Of a DNA stretch of 64,000 nucleotides, positions 37,066-45,173 are shown one piece after another; the stretch's first letter is position 1, and every line of letters begins with the position of its first letter. This DNA is from Alteromonas genovensis. Its GTDB lineage: Bacteria > Pseudomonadota > Gammaproteobacteria > Enterobacterales > Alteromonadaceae. The position numbers and the translations under genes are program-made. The notes under the pieces were generated by a model. That model was not told the origin of the DNA. It saw only the letters and a program-made list of their open reading frames with translations, and ran no database searches. Location of the stretch: NCBI RefSeq assembly GCF_010500895.1, contig NZ_JAAAWO010000001.1:62001-126000 (forward strand), in the 5' to 3' direction.

Positions 37066-38217
37066 GTGAGCGCATTATTTGATAATACTCCTTCTCGTAA
37101 AGATACCCATTCATTTAAATGGCAGAAATATAAGGGCAAAGACATTATTCCGGCTTGGGTAGCGGATACTGAGTTTTCTTGTGCCCAGCCCATACTCGAT
37201 GCCATTTCGGCGCAAGTTGCACATGGCAACATGGGTTACATGCTTCCTGCACAACACACCAGTGCTATTAATGCAGTAATCCGTTGGTTAAAAGAAAAAC
37301 ACGATTGGCATATTGAACCTGAATGGTTGGTATGGACGCCAGGTGTGGTGCCGGCGTTTAACACAGCGTGTAAAGCATACTGCAATGCGGGTGACAAAGT
37401 ACTCATTCAAACCCCTAACTACCCGCCGCTTTTAGCTGCTCCCAAGCTCAACGGATTAGAGAGGGTGGATATTGGTACGGTTATCGACTCTACAAGTGAT
37501 GGTGATAATCCCCGTCACACACTCGATTTTGATGCCCTTGAACGCGAAGCTGCCGATCCAAAATGTACGCTCTTTATTTTGTGTAACCCCATGAACCCTG
37601 TAGGTACGGTGTTAACACAAGCGGAAATAGACCGAATAGCTGATATTTGCAGCAAAAATAATGTGAAACTGTGTTCTGATGAGATTCATTGCGATCTCAT
37701 TTTAGAGGAAGGGAGGAAGCATATTCCAGCCGGTCGCGAAGCGTCACTCGCTGACAACAGCGTTACCCTTATGGCGGCAAGTAAAACGTTCAACATTGCA
37801 GGTCTTGGAACGTCTTTCGCCATCATTCCAAGTAGAGCCCTTAGACAGTCATTCACTAACGCGGCAGCAGGCATTGTCCCGTGGGTCAATGTGATGGGCT
37901 TAGCCGCCACTGAAGCAGCTTTCACACAATGTGACGACTGGCATGAGCAAGAACTTGACTACCTTCGTGGCAATCGAGACAGAGTGTTTGAGGCTATCAA
38001 TAATATCGACGGGCTTAGCATGCTCAAAGCGGATGCTACTTTTTTGGCATGGGTCGATGCAAGTGGGCTAGGCGTTGACAATGTGCAAACGTGGGCAGAA
38101 CAAAAAGGGGTGGGTCCATCTCCGGGCATAGACTTTCACAAGGCTGACCATTTTCGAATAAACTTTGGCTGTAGTCGTGCCATGTTAGAGGATATATTGG
38201 CTCGTCTGGGCGCTTAG
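37066..38217 (+). CDS. MalY/PatB-type PLP enzyme (aminotransferase/C-S lyase)
   Basis: This fold-type I PLP enzyme of about 383 residues has FDNTPSRKDTHSFKW and DIIPAWVADTEFSC at the N-terminus, as in MalY/PatB. Other features are NPMNPVGTVLT, CSDEIHCDLIL, the PLP lysine in LMAASKTFNIAGLG, and a C-terminal FRINFGCSR. Family members are cystathionine beta-lyases or aminotransferases; MalY also represses the maltose regulon. I chose GTG 37066 (AGGA upstream, start matches the family) over an in-frame GTG at 36991. A strong terminator follows. Confidence 0.88.
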   Translation: MSALFDNTPSRKDTHSFKWQKYKGKDIIPAWVADTEFSCAQPILDAISAQVAHGNMGYMLPAQHTSAINAVIRWLKEKHDWHIEPEWLVWTPGVVPAFNTACKAYCNAGDKVLIQTPNYPPLLAAPKLNGLERVDIGTVIDSTSDGDNPRHTLDFDALEREAADPKCTLFILCNPMNPVGTVLTQAEIDRIADICSKNNVKLCSDEIHCDLILEEGRKHIPAGREASLADNSVTLMAASKTFNIAGLGTSFAIIPSRALRQSFTNAAAGIVPWVNVMGLAATEAAFTQCDDWHEQELDYLRGNRDRVFEAINNIDGLSMLKADATFLAWVDASGLGVDNVQTWAEQKGVGPSPGIDFHKADHFRINFGCSRAMLEDILARLGA

Positions 38218-38295
38218 AAGATTATATAAAAGAGCATTTAGAAAGAACGTCTAAATTAGCCCTTGCGCTATAAGTTAAACGAAGAGAGCCTTGTT

Positions 38296-38332
38296 AACAA
38301 AGCCTTGTCATCACGACAAGGCTTTGTTTTTT
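38296..38332 (+). terminator. Terminator after the MalY-type gene
   Basis: AACAAAGCCTTGTC-ATCAC-GACAAGGCTTTGTTTTTT gives a stem of about 12-14 bp followed by six T residues. Confidence 0.92.
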
Positions 38333-38452
38333 GGTGATACTGAGTTGCGTGAAATTGTGTTGATATCACGTTGGTATAACTCGCTGCGCCTGTTTCGTCC
38401 ATGGTGCAGCTAAACCTTTTATAAAGCTCAAAGTGCTTTTATAAAAAGTAGA

Positions 38453-39649
38453 CTAGCTAAAAACATTGATCAATTTATAGCAGCCCAACCCTACAACGGT
38501 GCTCACCACAATAATACCGGCAGCATTGCTCTTCCATGAGTTCTTAAACGCGCCTAAAGCCTGACTTTTATTCATAACTACCAGTAGAAAAATAGCGATA
38601 ACAGGAAGTAACAGCGCGTTAGTCGCCTGGGCGAACAATATGGCTGGTAAAGGTTTAAAGCCAAGAGCGGCCACACTTACCCCAACCAAAATAATCACCA
38701 TCCACACCGCTTTGAAGCTTTTGCTCTTCATGTCATCGCTTAAGCCTAATGCACCTGTTACAGCATAGGCCGCAGCTAACGGTGCGGTAATCGCGCTAGT
38801 TAAACCCGCTGAGAATAAACCTAAGGCAAAGAACCACTGCGCTTTATCACCTAGAACCGGCTTTAGCTGCTCACCCATATTACTAGCATCCATGGTGGCG
38901 GCTTGATTGAAAAATGCCATCATAGCGGTTGCCATTACAATAAGCGTAATAAGGCCGCCCATGCTAATGGCTCTTGCTGACTGGCTTCGACAGGCCACAA
39001 CCGCCTGTTGCTTATCTTGTCCCTTAGAGGATTTAGCGACCAGGCTAGCGTGCAAAAATAAATTGTAGGGGACAATGGTTGTACCGATTAACGCCAGCAC
39101 GGTAGTAATGGCGTCGCTATTAAGTTTTGGTGATGTTAACTGGCTGAACATAGCCGATAGGTCGGGTTTGGCTACGAGTAGGGTTATTAAAAATACCCCA
39201 GCCATAATAAAGACCAAATAGACCAACACGGTTTCTATCCACTGGTAGCTACCAGAGTACAGTAGAATAATGGCAATAGCGCCTAAAATACTGGCCCAGG
39301 GGCCAATACCAATACTGACAAATGCATCAAGACCAATAGCGGCTCCTGTTAAGTTTCCAGATTCGTAAGCGGCATTTCCAATACCAATGGCACTCACAAT
39401 AAGCACAACAAACAAGGTTTTCAGCCACGGCTTATAGGCCATGTCTTTCATAGCACCGGCAAGGCCTTGACCCGTTGCAACACCGAGTCGAGCGGCCATA
39501 TCTTGCAAAACAATTGTTGCGAAAACAGAAAAAATCAGCGCCCATACAAGGTGAAAACCAAAGTTTGCGCCTGCTAAGCTGGCGGTGGTAACAGTGCCGG
39601 GGCCAATAAAGGCGGCTGCGATGATATATCCTGATTTATCTTTTGCCAT
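38453..39649 (-). CDS. Nramp-superfamily transporter with altered metal-site motifs
   Basis: This 398-residue protein has about 11 membrane helices. Its segments align with MntH: GPG...SLAGANFGFHLVW in TM1, IGTTIVPYNLFLHASLV in TM6, and the Tyr/Gly-rich repeats between. The TM1 metal ligand motif DPGN is GPGT here, and the TM6 motif MPH is VPY. Without the Asp, Asn and Met ligands, Mn2+/Fe2+ transport is doubtful; another cation or substrate is likelier. I start at ATG 39649 rather than an in-frame TTG two codons earlier. Its 450-base upstream region holds a large palindromic element. Confidence 0.82.
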   Translation of the reverse strand: MAKDKSGYIIAAAFIGPGTVTTASLAGANFGFHLVWALIFSVFATIVLQDMAARLGVATGQGLAGAMKDMAYKPWLKTLFVVLIVSAIGIGNAAYESGNLTGAAIGLDAFVSIGIGPWASILGAIAIILLYSGSYQWIETVLVYLVFIMAGVFLITLLVAKPDLSAMFSQLTSPKLNSDAITTVLALIGTTIVPYNLFLHASLVAKSSKGQDKQQAVVACRSQSARAISMGGLITLIVMATAMMAFFNQAATMDASNMGEQLKPVLGDKAQWFFALGLFSAGLTSAITAPLAAAYAVTGALGLSDDMKSKSFKAVWMVIILVGVSVAALGFKPLPAILFAQATNALLLPVIAIFLLVVMNKSQALGAFKNSWKSNAAGIIVVSTVVGLGCYKLINVFS

Positions 39650-40097
39650 TTGCAACGACTCTTAGTTATGTTTTGCCAGGGCGTGTTTATCTTTGTTGTA
39701 CGAGTTTTGGGCTAAATGGAAGCATTTTAATCCCGAAACAGTCCTGTAGGCCTAGTGGGCTAAGTCAAAGGGCCCAAATAAAAAAGCGGCGACAAAGAGT
39801 AAAATGCTTCCACAACGCCCCCTTCGGGCAGCGCCTGTGAGCTATTTATCCTGCGTTAAATGGTTTCGATTTAGCCCGCTAGACCTTCAACCATTCGCCT
39901 TGTCTAAATAGCTCACAGACCGCTGCGAAAATGTACAGCAAAGTTCAACACGCCCTAGTATGATAACAGCTAGACAGACAATAGGTAGACAGGGCCGAAA
40001 CATAAAAAGCAGTCTGCGCTATTTGATATCAATGTTAAAAAAGGCGCGCAGCCTAACGTTTCAAAAATCATAACGCAAACGAAAATGAGAAGACGCC
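39650..40097. other. Non-coding region between Nramp-like and UPF0149 genes
   Basis: About 450 bases. The part from 39709 to 39918 is densely palindromic (separate entry). The remainder (39920-40097) shows no strong feature and should contain the promoter of the UPF0149 gene. Short frames across it look spurious. Confidence 0.6.
39709..39918. repeat. Palindromic element, candidate MITE or structured leader
   Basis: Perfect inverted pairs are CTGTGAGCTATTTA (39835-39848) with TAAATAGCTCACAG (39905-39918), TGGAAGCATTTTA (39717-39729) with TAAAATGCTTCCA (39800-39812), and GGGCTAAAT (39709-39717) with ATTTAGCCC (39869-39877). Inner pairs include AAATGGTT/AACCATT. The element lies within the 5' region of the Nramp-like gene and could be a non-autonomous mobile repeat or an RNA control structure. 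Confidence 0.6.
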
Positions 40098-40796
40098 GTG
40101 AATGAGCCATTACCGATAGAATTTATAAAACCTGTAATAGAACAAGACAGTTTTTGCAGCGTGTTACCTTGCGTAGAGAAGGTGGATGGAATGATCTTTG
40201 CCGTTGCTGCATGTCCTGAAATTCCGATGCCAGAACAATGGATGCCTTGGCTTATTCAAAGTGGCTCTAGTCGATTAGTAGACAGCGATGTGGATATTTT
40301 GGCCGATACACTGATGAATGGCTTGCGTTCTCATTTAGACTATATGCGCCAAGGCCGTATTGCACTGCCGCCTTATTGTGTGGATGGTGTTGAGTCTAAA
40401 GGTGACACCAAACGGCCAAGCTATGCACTATCACAATGGCTAACCGGTTTATTGTTCGTTCACAAAAACGTGGAATCAGTATGGCAAAACGCGTGGCAAC
40501 AAGCAGAAAAAAAGGAGAGTAATGCTGAAACGGGCTCAGGTGAACCACCGGAAGCACGACTTACGCGGTGTTTGAAGATGTTTTCAACGCTGGCCAACAT
40601 AGAGTTAGCGTATCAGCAAAGACGTGCAGATCAAGTCGCTCAACTTAGTGAGAACTTGCCTTTACTTATGCAGCAATTACCTGCATTACTTAAAGACTAC
40701 ACCAACCTTGCCGGTGATTTGGCGTGCGCTCTGCCCAATCAGTTCGAGACCTTTAGTAAGTCGACGGAGAATACGTCAACTGACAATCAGTCTTAG
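40098..40796 (+). CDS. UPF0149/YecA-like family protein
   Basis: This 232-residue soluble protein starts at GTG. The N-terminal segment VDGMIFAVAACPEIPMPEQWMPWLI matches the UPF0149 (YecA/YgfB) pattern of a small hydrophobic motif before PxxWLPxL. The remainder is helical, with a charged linker at about 140-160. There is no C-terminal SEC-C zinc motif as in many YecA proteins. The function is unknown. It is a single gene, convergent with a small hypothetical gene. Confidence 0.65.
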   Translation: MNEPLPIEFIKPVIEQDSFCSVLPCVEKVDGMIFAVAACPEIPMPEQWMPWLIQSGSSRLVDSDVDILADTLMNGLRSHLDYMRQGRIALPPYCVDGVESKGDTKRPSYALSQWLTGLLFVHKNVESVWQNAWQQAEKKESNAETGSGEPPEARLTRCLKMFSTLANIELAYQQRRADQVAQLSENLPLLMQQLPALLKDYTNLAGDLACALPNQFETFSKSTENTSTDNQS

Positions 40797-40832
40797 GTCA
40801 TAAGTCTTAGGGCTCAGCCCTTGTAGTGACAG

Positions 40833-41024
40833 CTAGCGATGTCGTTGTTGAAGGCATTTGTCACTCAGAGTTTGTTTGAGTGACGTAGTGTAGGTATCGA
40901 GCGCTATTTTCGCCTCTTCATACTGCTGATTAAGTGATATCGAGTTGGGCTCACGCATGAGGGCTTTAAATGCAATGTCGGTTTGCTTCAATAACTCTTT
41001 CAAGTGTTGATTACTGTCGTCCAT
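40833..41024 (-). CDS. Small helical hypothetical protein
   Basis: This 63-residue protein is preceded by a good SD (AGGGAAG) seven bases before the ATG. It is predicted to be almost entirely amphipathic helix (HLKELLKQTDIAFKALMREP, LNQQYEEAKIALDTYTTSLKQTL), with a basic C-terminal end. I do not recognise a family. The compact helical pattern and SD argue that it is a real gene, perhaps a small regulator or dimeric helical-hairpin protein. Confidence 0.5.
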   Translation of the reverse strand: MDDSNQHLKELLKQTDIAFKALMREPNSISLNQQYEEAKIALDTYTTSLKQTLSDKCLQQRHR

Positions 41025-41098
41025 GGTCTTCCCTGTATTTTAGCGTTACGTACGAACGTGAAGCTCGTGTTCCTAAGCATTGCTGCAAATAATGTAGT

Positions 41099-41119
41099 AC
41101 TAGGGCAACGTGCCCTAGT
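41099..41119. other. 9-bp perfect hairpin
   Basis: ACTAGGGCA-ACG-TGCCCTAGT lies in the 264-base gap between the small hypothetical gene and hemJ. No T-run follows on either side. Nothing else is evident in 41025-41288. Confidence 0.5.
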
Positions 41120-41288
41120 CACTGTCAGCCTCTTTATCATAGACCCAGGATTTGAGTATGACACTGTAATTGAACGCATTAAGCTGCAATAAGTCGAACT
41201 TTCTTCATCCCATCTTTCTCGCCGCTTATTGTCTTAATCATTTACCTTGCTCTCTGTGTAGGGTGAGGTGCCTATGCAGGGTTAGATG

Positions 41289-41717
41289 TTAAAAAGGTTT
41301 CAAAATAGCAAGGCATACCACTGCGAAGATAATTAATACCGGCGCTTCATTTAAAATGCGATAAAAGCGTGGCGTGTGAATATTTTCATCGCGAGCAAAT
41401 TGCTTCATTAATTTAAATAAATAGAAGTGATAGCCATAAATGGCAAGTAAAAGAAGAATTTTTATATGTAGCCATCCCGACGCTTTAAACCATGCGCCGC
41501 CATAACTTACGATAAGCGCAATGCCAAAGGCCAGTGTGAGTAGCGCAAAGGGGGTGACAAAATACCAAAGGCGTCGTTCCATGACTTTAAATTCGTCTTT
41601 CACTAACTGCGACGTCGTCGTGGCGTGATACACGAAAAGGCGAGGCAGATAAAAAAGGCCAGCCATCCACGCCAACATAAAAAAGAGATGAAGCGCCTTA
41701 AACCATAAAATGTGCAT
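41289..41717 (-). CDS. hemJ: Protoporphyrinogen oxidase HemJ (UPF0093)
   Basis: This 142-residue membrane protein has about four helices. HemJ features are the N-terminal ILWFKALHLFFMLAWMAGLFYLPRLFVYH, with conserved histidines, and the HIKILLLL segment with the conserved lysine. HemJ oxidises protoporphyrinogen IX in haem synthesis. The start at 41717 fits the family; the frame is open upstream inside clc, which would add 44 unlikely residues. It begins one base after the clc stop and carries its SD (AAGG) within clc, so the two are probably co-translated. Confidence 0.88.
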   Translation of the reverse strand: MHILWFKALHLFFMLAWMAGLFYLPRLFVYHATTTSQLVKDEFKVMERRLWYFVTPFALLTLAFGIALIVSYGGAWFKASGWLHIKILLLLAIYGYHFYLFKLMKQFARDENIHTPRFYRILNEAPVLIIFAVVCLAILKPF

Positions 41718-41718
41718 A

Positions 41719-43395
41719 CTAGTAATTTGCCTTCTGTAAAAAGCTTTGGAGAATATTCCAGGTAATAACGCCAATGATATCGTTATAGTCTTGGTCGTAA
41801 ATATAAACTGCGCCAGAACGCGATTTTTTAAGATGTTCATACACTTCATGCAGTGTCGACTGTGCGCTGAGGCCTTCCATTTGGTAATAGCTAAGCGCTG
41901 TAGCGTCGTGTTCCAAGCTCACATTGTATTGTACTAGCTTGTACTGAACATCAATTTCAAATTTAGACTGCTGAACCACTATTTTGGTTGGCTCTTTTTC
42001 CAAATGATCGGTCAGCGCTTTCTCTGGCGCATCGTTAAACAGTTTATAGTCTGTATTCATGGCTGCCAGTACACCGGTTTTCTCTAATGCTTCTCTAATG
42101 GAGGAGATGGCATAAGGCAAGTTTTGATAGTCGAGCTGGAGAATGAAAATAGAGCGATTTTTAAAAAATTGGGTTGAGGTAACGTATGCCGGCACAATCA
42201 CCAGCATTGCTGGAAGTATAATTTGAGGGCTATAAGACAGCTCCATTACGGCAGAAAGTGCAGCTAACGGTGCATGCAATACAGCGGTTAGCATGCCTGC
42301 TATTCCTAAGAGAGCAAAACTATTGGTAAATTCGGGCACGTCGATAAAGTATGACAGCGGCAATAGCAGCACTGCGCCAGCGAGCATGCCAATCACCATC
42401 ACCGGGCCAATAATACCGCCTGGGATCCCAAGCCCAATGGCAAAAACCGCAAGAATGACTTTAAACACCAGCACCGACACTAACAAGAGTGTGCCGGGGT
42501 CACTGTCAAACAGGTGCTCTACATCAATAAAGTTAGCGCCTAGCGCCTCTGGTAGTAGTGCACCAACGGTTCCGGTGATACAGGCGGCAAGGATTAAACG
42601 CCACACCATAGACACCGGTCTGAACCACGTCATCACCCGCATTAGCTGTCGGTTGAACAAGGTAGCTAACATGCCAAGTAGTATACCTAGTACCACTAGG
42701 TACAAGTACATCCACTGACTAAACGCGGTGAATGAGAGAAAGGAGAGTTCATTGACCTCACCAAACACGCTGCGCGCAAGCACCGAGCCGCAGGCCGCCG
42801 CAAGCATAATAGGTACAAAGATGTGAATTTTGTACTCTCTTAATACCACTTCCATGACGAAAATAACGGCGGCAAAAGGGGTATTAAATGATGCGGAAAT
42901 ACCCGCTGCGATACCACAGCCGGCAAGTATCCTCACGCTGTTGTAGGGCAAGCGTAGCCACTGTCCCAATAGCCCGCTGCTAGACGCTCCCATATGAACA
43001 GAAGGGCCTTCTCTGCCAACTACAAAGCCGCCGGCCAGCGCGAGCATGCCACCAAAAAATTGGTTTATTGTGGTACGAAAAGGAATGTTGCCGTAAAAAT
43101 ATTTTACTCGGTGAATAACGAATGGAATACCAAGCCGGTAATGCTTAAAACCGGTTAAAAAGGCAATGAAAAGAATAATCGCTACACTGATAAGCGGCAT
43201 GAGTAGTAACACTAGCCAATCGTGAACCAGCCAGGATGTTAGCGTAGCCACGCCACTTTCGCGTATCCATTCAACGCAAAGGCGAAACAGAATAATGATA
43301 AGCGCAGCAAGGGTTCCTCCAACAATGCCCAAAAGGCATAATTGAACCGATGTGCGTGGGTGAGCCACTTCCTGTCGTAAAGCCTGAAAGCGCAT
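41719..43395 (-). CDS. CLC-family chloride channel/antiporter with C-terminal CBS region
   Basis: This 558-residue protein has about 10-12 membrane helices over residues 20-420, then a cytoplasmic CBS-type regulatory part. The gating motif GREGP is intact at 127-131, with gating Glu E129. The first filter motif, normally GSGIP, reads R-L-G-I-P at 87-91, so the central Ser of the chloride site is Leu. The later HAPLAALSAVMELS segment is typical. CLC proteins move Cl- or other anions, often in exchange for H+. It is immediately upstream of hemJ. Confidence 0.9.
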   Translation of the reverse strand: MRFQALRQEVAHPRTSVQLCLLGIVGGTLAALIIILFRLCVEWIRESGVATLTSWLVHDWLVLLLMPLISVAIILFIAFLTGFKHYRLGIPFVIHRVKYFYGNIPFRTTINQFFGGMLALAGGFVVGREGPSVHMGASSSGLLGQWLRLPYNSVRILAGCGIAAGISASFNTPFAAVIFVMEVVLREYKIHIFVPIMLAAACGSVLARSVFGEVNELSFLSFTAFSQWMYLYLVVLGILLGMLATLFNRQLMRVMTWFRPVSMVWRLILAACITGTVGALLPEALGANFIDVEHLFDSDPGTLLLVSVLVFKVILAVFAIGLGIPGGIIGPVMVIGMLAGAVLLLPLSYFIDVPEFTNSFALLGIAGMLTAVLHAPLAALSAVMELSYSPQIILPAMLVIVPAYVTSTQFFKNRSIFILQLDYQNLPYAISSIREALEKTGVLAAMNTDYKLFNDAPEKALTDHLEKEPTKIVVQQSKFEIDVQYKLVQYNVSLEHDATALSYYQMEGLSAQSTLHEVYEHLKKSRSGAVYIYDQDYNDIIGVITWNILQSFLQKANY

Positions 43396-43514
43396 GATGT
43401 GGTACAGTAAAGTAATTGTGTTATAAAGCTTACCACAACCACTTAAATTTCATAATGTTAAGAATATAGTCTTAGCAGTAATCAGCATTGAACAAGATTT
43501 ACATACAGCCAACC

Positions 43515-44255
43515 ATGACAACAGACCAACTCAAAACACTTCTTGGCAACCACAAATTCGCTTTGTTAGTCGCGTTTCTAATGCTGATAATGCTTGGCTT
43601 CGGCTTTCAGTTAGCGCGTTATATAGACAAAGGCGATGGGTTAATTGTGAAAGCGCAAAAAGAAACTATCGCCATCCTGTCTACTGACAATAATAAGCTG
43701 ACCACGCGTGTGAATCAGTTAGATGTAGAAATGGAACTCACGCAACTCGAAAATGAGTCTCTTACAAAAACACTTGTCGAGATTAAGCAGCAGCTTGAAG
43801 AGCAGCAGCAGCTACTGACTTTTTACGAGAGGGTAGTTGCGCCAGAGAAGTCTGACAGCATATTCGTTGCCGACGATATCGAACTGTTTTCACTTGGCGA
43901 TAATAACTATCAGTTGCGAATGGTATTGCTGCAGCCTACTCAGCAGAAATCTGTCATCAACGGCTCGCTTAAGCTGAGCATAAAAGGGGAGTTGGCGGGG
44001 GATGCCGTGGCGTATAAGTCAAACGATGATAACTTTATTGGCGATGACATTACGTTTCGCTTCCGCTATTTCCAAGCAGTGAGCATAGACTTTTCGCTCC
44101 CTAAAACCTTTGAGCCCGAATCTCTTTTGCTCTCCACCACAGTGTATCGATATAAAACAAACAAAGGTAAATATGAGCGAACGCTGCTTTGGAGCGATAT
44201 CGAAACAGAAGTTAACATGAATGGCCTTTCACTAAGCCCAGTTAGCACGCTTTAA
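43515..44255 (+). CDS. DUF6776-like membrane-anchored coiled-coil protein
   Basis: This protein of about 246 residues has a cytoplasmic N-terminus and one transmembrane helix at about 18-36 (FALLVAFLMLIMLGFGFQLA). A coiled coil covers ~50-115 (TRVNQLDVEMELTQLENESLTKTLVEIKQQLEEQQQLL) and a beta-rich C-terminal domain ~120-240. I associate it with the DUF6776 family, function unknown. The start is uncertain: ATG 43515 lacks an obvious SD and an in-frame TTG exists at 43488. It is divergent from clc. Confidence 0.6.
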   Translation: MTTDQLKTLLGNHKFALLVAFLMLIMLGFGFQLARYIDKGDGLIVKAQKETIAILSTDNNKLTTRVNQLDVEMELTQLENESLTKTLVEIKQQLEEQQQLLTFYERVVAPEKSDSIFVADDIELFSLGDNNYQLRMVLLQPTQQKSVINGSLKLSIKGELAGDAVAYKSNDDNFIGDDITFRFRYFQAVSIDFSLPKTFEPESLLLSTTVYRYKTNKGKYERTLLWSDIETEVNMNGLSLSPVSTL

Positions 44256-44316
44256 TAAAGCCAGCCGCTTGGGGCGAACTGGCTTTTAGGTTTTCCAGCG
44301 TCAGGCTAATTACCTC

Positions 44317-44396
44317 TACTGCGCTTCGCTAATACGTCTACTGCGCTAGGCTAATACCTTTACTGCGCTAGGCTAATACCTTTACTGCACTACGCT
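44317..44396 (-). repeat. 22-bp tandem repeat, about 3.6 copies, ending in the azurin stop
   Basis: Units start at 44317, 44339, 44361 and 44383; the second and third are identical (TACTGCGCTAGGCTAATACCTT). The first differs at three bases and the last is partial. The last copy contains the azurin stop codon, so the array looks like expansion of the gene's 3' end into the spacer. Confidence 0.85.
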
Positions 44397-44863
44397 TTGA
44401 CCGTCACAGTGCCTTTCATAATGCCGATGTGGCCTGGGAAAGAGCAGAAGAACATGTATTCTTCGTTAGCATTTAGCCCTTTTACTGAAAAGGTTGCTGT
44501 TGCTTCTTCGCCACCACCAATGACATCTGTAGCGCCAATCACTCTTGCATCGTTTGGCTTTAAGTAATTATTCGCTAGACCAGCACTCATGCCGTCAGTG
44601 GCGACTGCTTGGCCGTCTGCTTTCGTCGTCATTACCCAGTTGTGCCCCATGGCTTGCTTAGGCAACTGTCCCGTATGCTTTAACGTGACGGTAAAATCGT
44701 CACAGGTTGCAGGAACGACCACATTGGCTGTGTTGAATTTCATTGCATCATTGCTTTCAACCGTTATGGCGCATTCGTCTGCCGCCGCCGCGTTAGTTGT
44801 TCCTAATAATGCTGCAATAGCCAATGAACACGATAGTGCTGTACTGAACAATAATTTTCTCAT
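44390..44863 (-). CDS. azu: Azurin (type 1 blue copper protein)
   Basis: This 157-residue precursor has a signal peptide ending NAAAA-DECAIT. Copper ligands are visible: His in MGHNWV, and Cys, His and Met in FFCSFPGHIGIM. The azurin disulfide cysteines are also present (DECAI, PATCDDF). It shuttles single electrons in the periplasm. The start at ATG 44863 has AAGGA upstream; the GTG one codon earlier is less likely. A Fur-like box lies about 95 bases upstream, shared with divergent fumC. Confidence 0.95.
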   Translation of the reverse strand: MRKLLFSTALSCSLAIAALLGTTNAAAADECAITVESNDAMKFNTANVVVPATCDDFTVTLKHTGQLPKQAMGHNWVMTTKADGQAVATDGMSAGLANNYLKPNDARVIGATDVIGGGEEATATFSVKGLNANEEYMFFCSFPGHIGIMKGTVTVKA

Positions 44864-44866
44864 CAC

Positions 44867-45173
44867 ATTTTCCTTTTTTTACTACATGAGGCGGCACTTG
44901 CCAGCCTACTAATTTTGTTACTTTTTTTACGCGGTGGGTTAATGAGAGATCACCTTATTGATAATAGTTATCATTAATTTCTTGTTGGCTTTGTTATACA
45001 GTTGTTTCAAAGATAAAGTGATCAAAACCGTCAAATAGCATTACAAACTTGTAAGGTTAGAGGTAGGGCAAACATACCTCGATGAATTGCGTTTTTTAAT
45101 GCACCTATTTAGCCCTACTTGTTTAACCCCATTTATTTGACGAGATGTTTGAATTGCAAAAAGGATTAATGCT
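44867..45173. other. azurin/fumC divergent intergenic region
   Basis: About 300 bases holding the Fur-like box (44959-44973) and promoters for both genes. No RNA gene is seen. Confidence 0.6.
44959..44973. promoter_or_regulatory. Fur box
   Basis: TGATAATAGTTATCA matches the 7-1-7 Fur motif TGATAATnATTATCA with one difference, and flanking bases (TT...TTAA) keep the AT-rich palindrome. It lies between azurin and fumC. Iron-independent FumC is iron-repressed in several gammaproteobacteria, which supports the assignment. Confidence 0.7.

Noticed and set aside
39643..39840. 65-codon frame on the plus strand beside the Nramp-like gene
   Set aside because: It overlaps the start of that gene and the palindromic element; the encoded peptide has no recognisable pattern.
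41004..41192. 62-codon plus-strand frame between the small hypothetical gene and hemJ
   Set aside because: It starts within the small gene on the opposite strand, spans a hairpin, and lacks an SD.
44317..44396. CRISPR array
   Set aside because: Units are directly adjacent without spacers and no cas gene is present; it is a simple tandem repeat.
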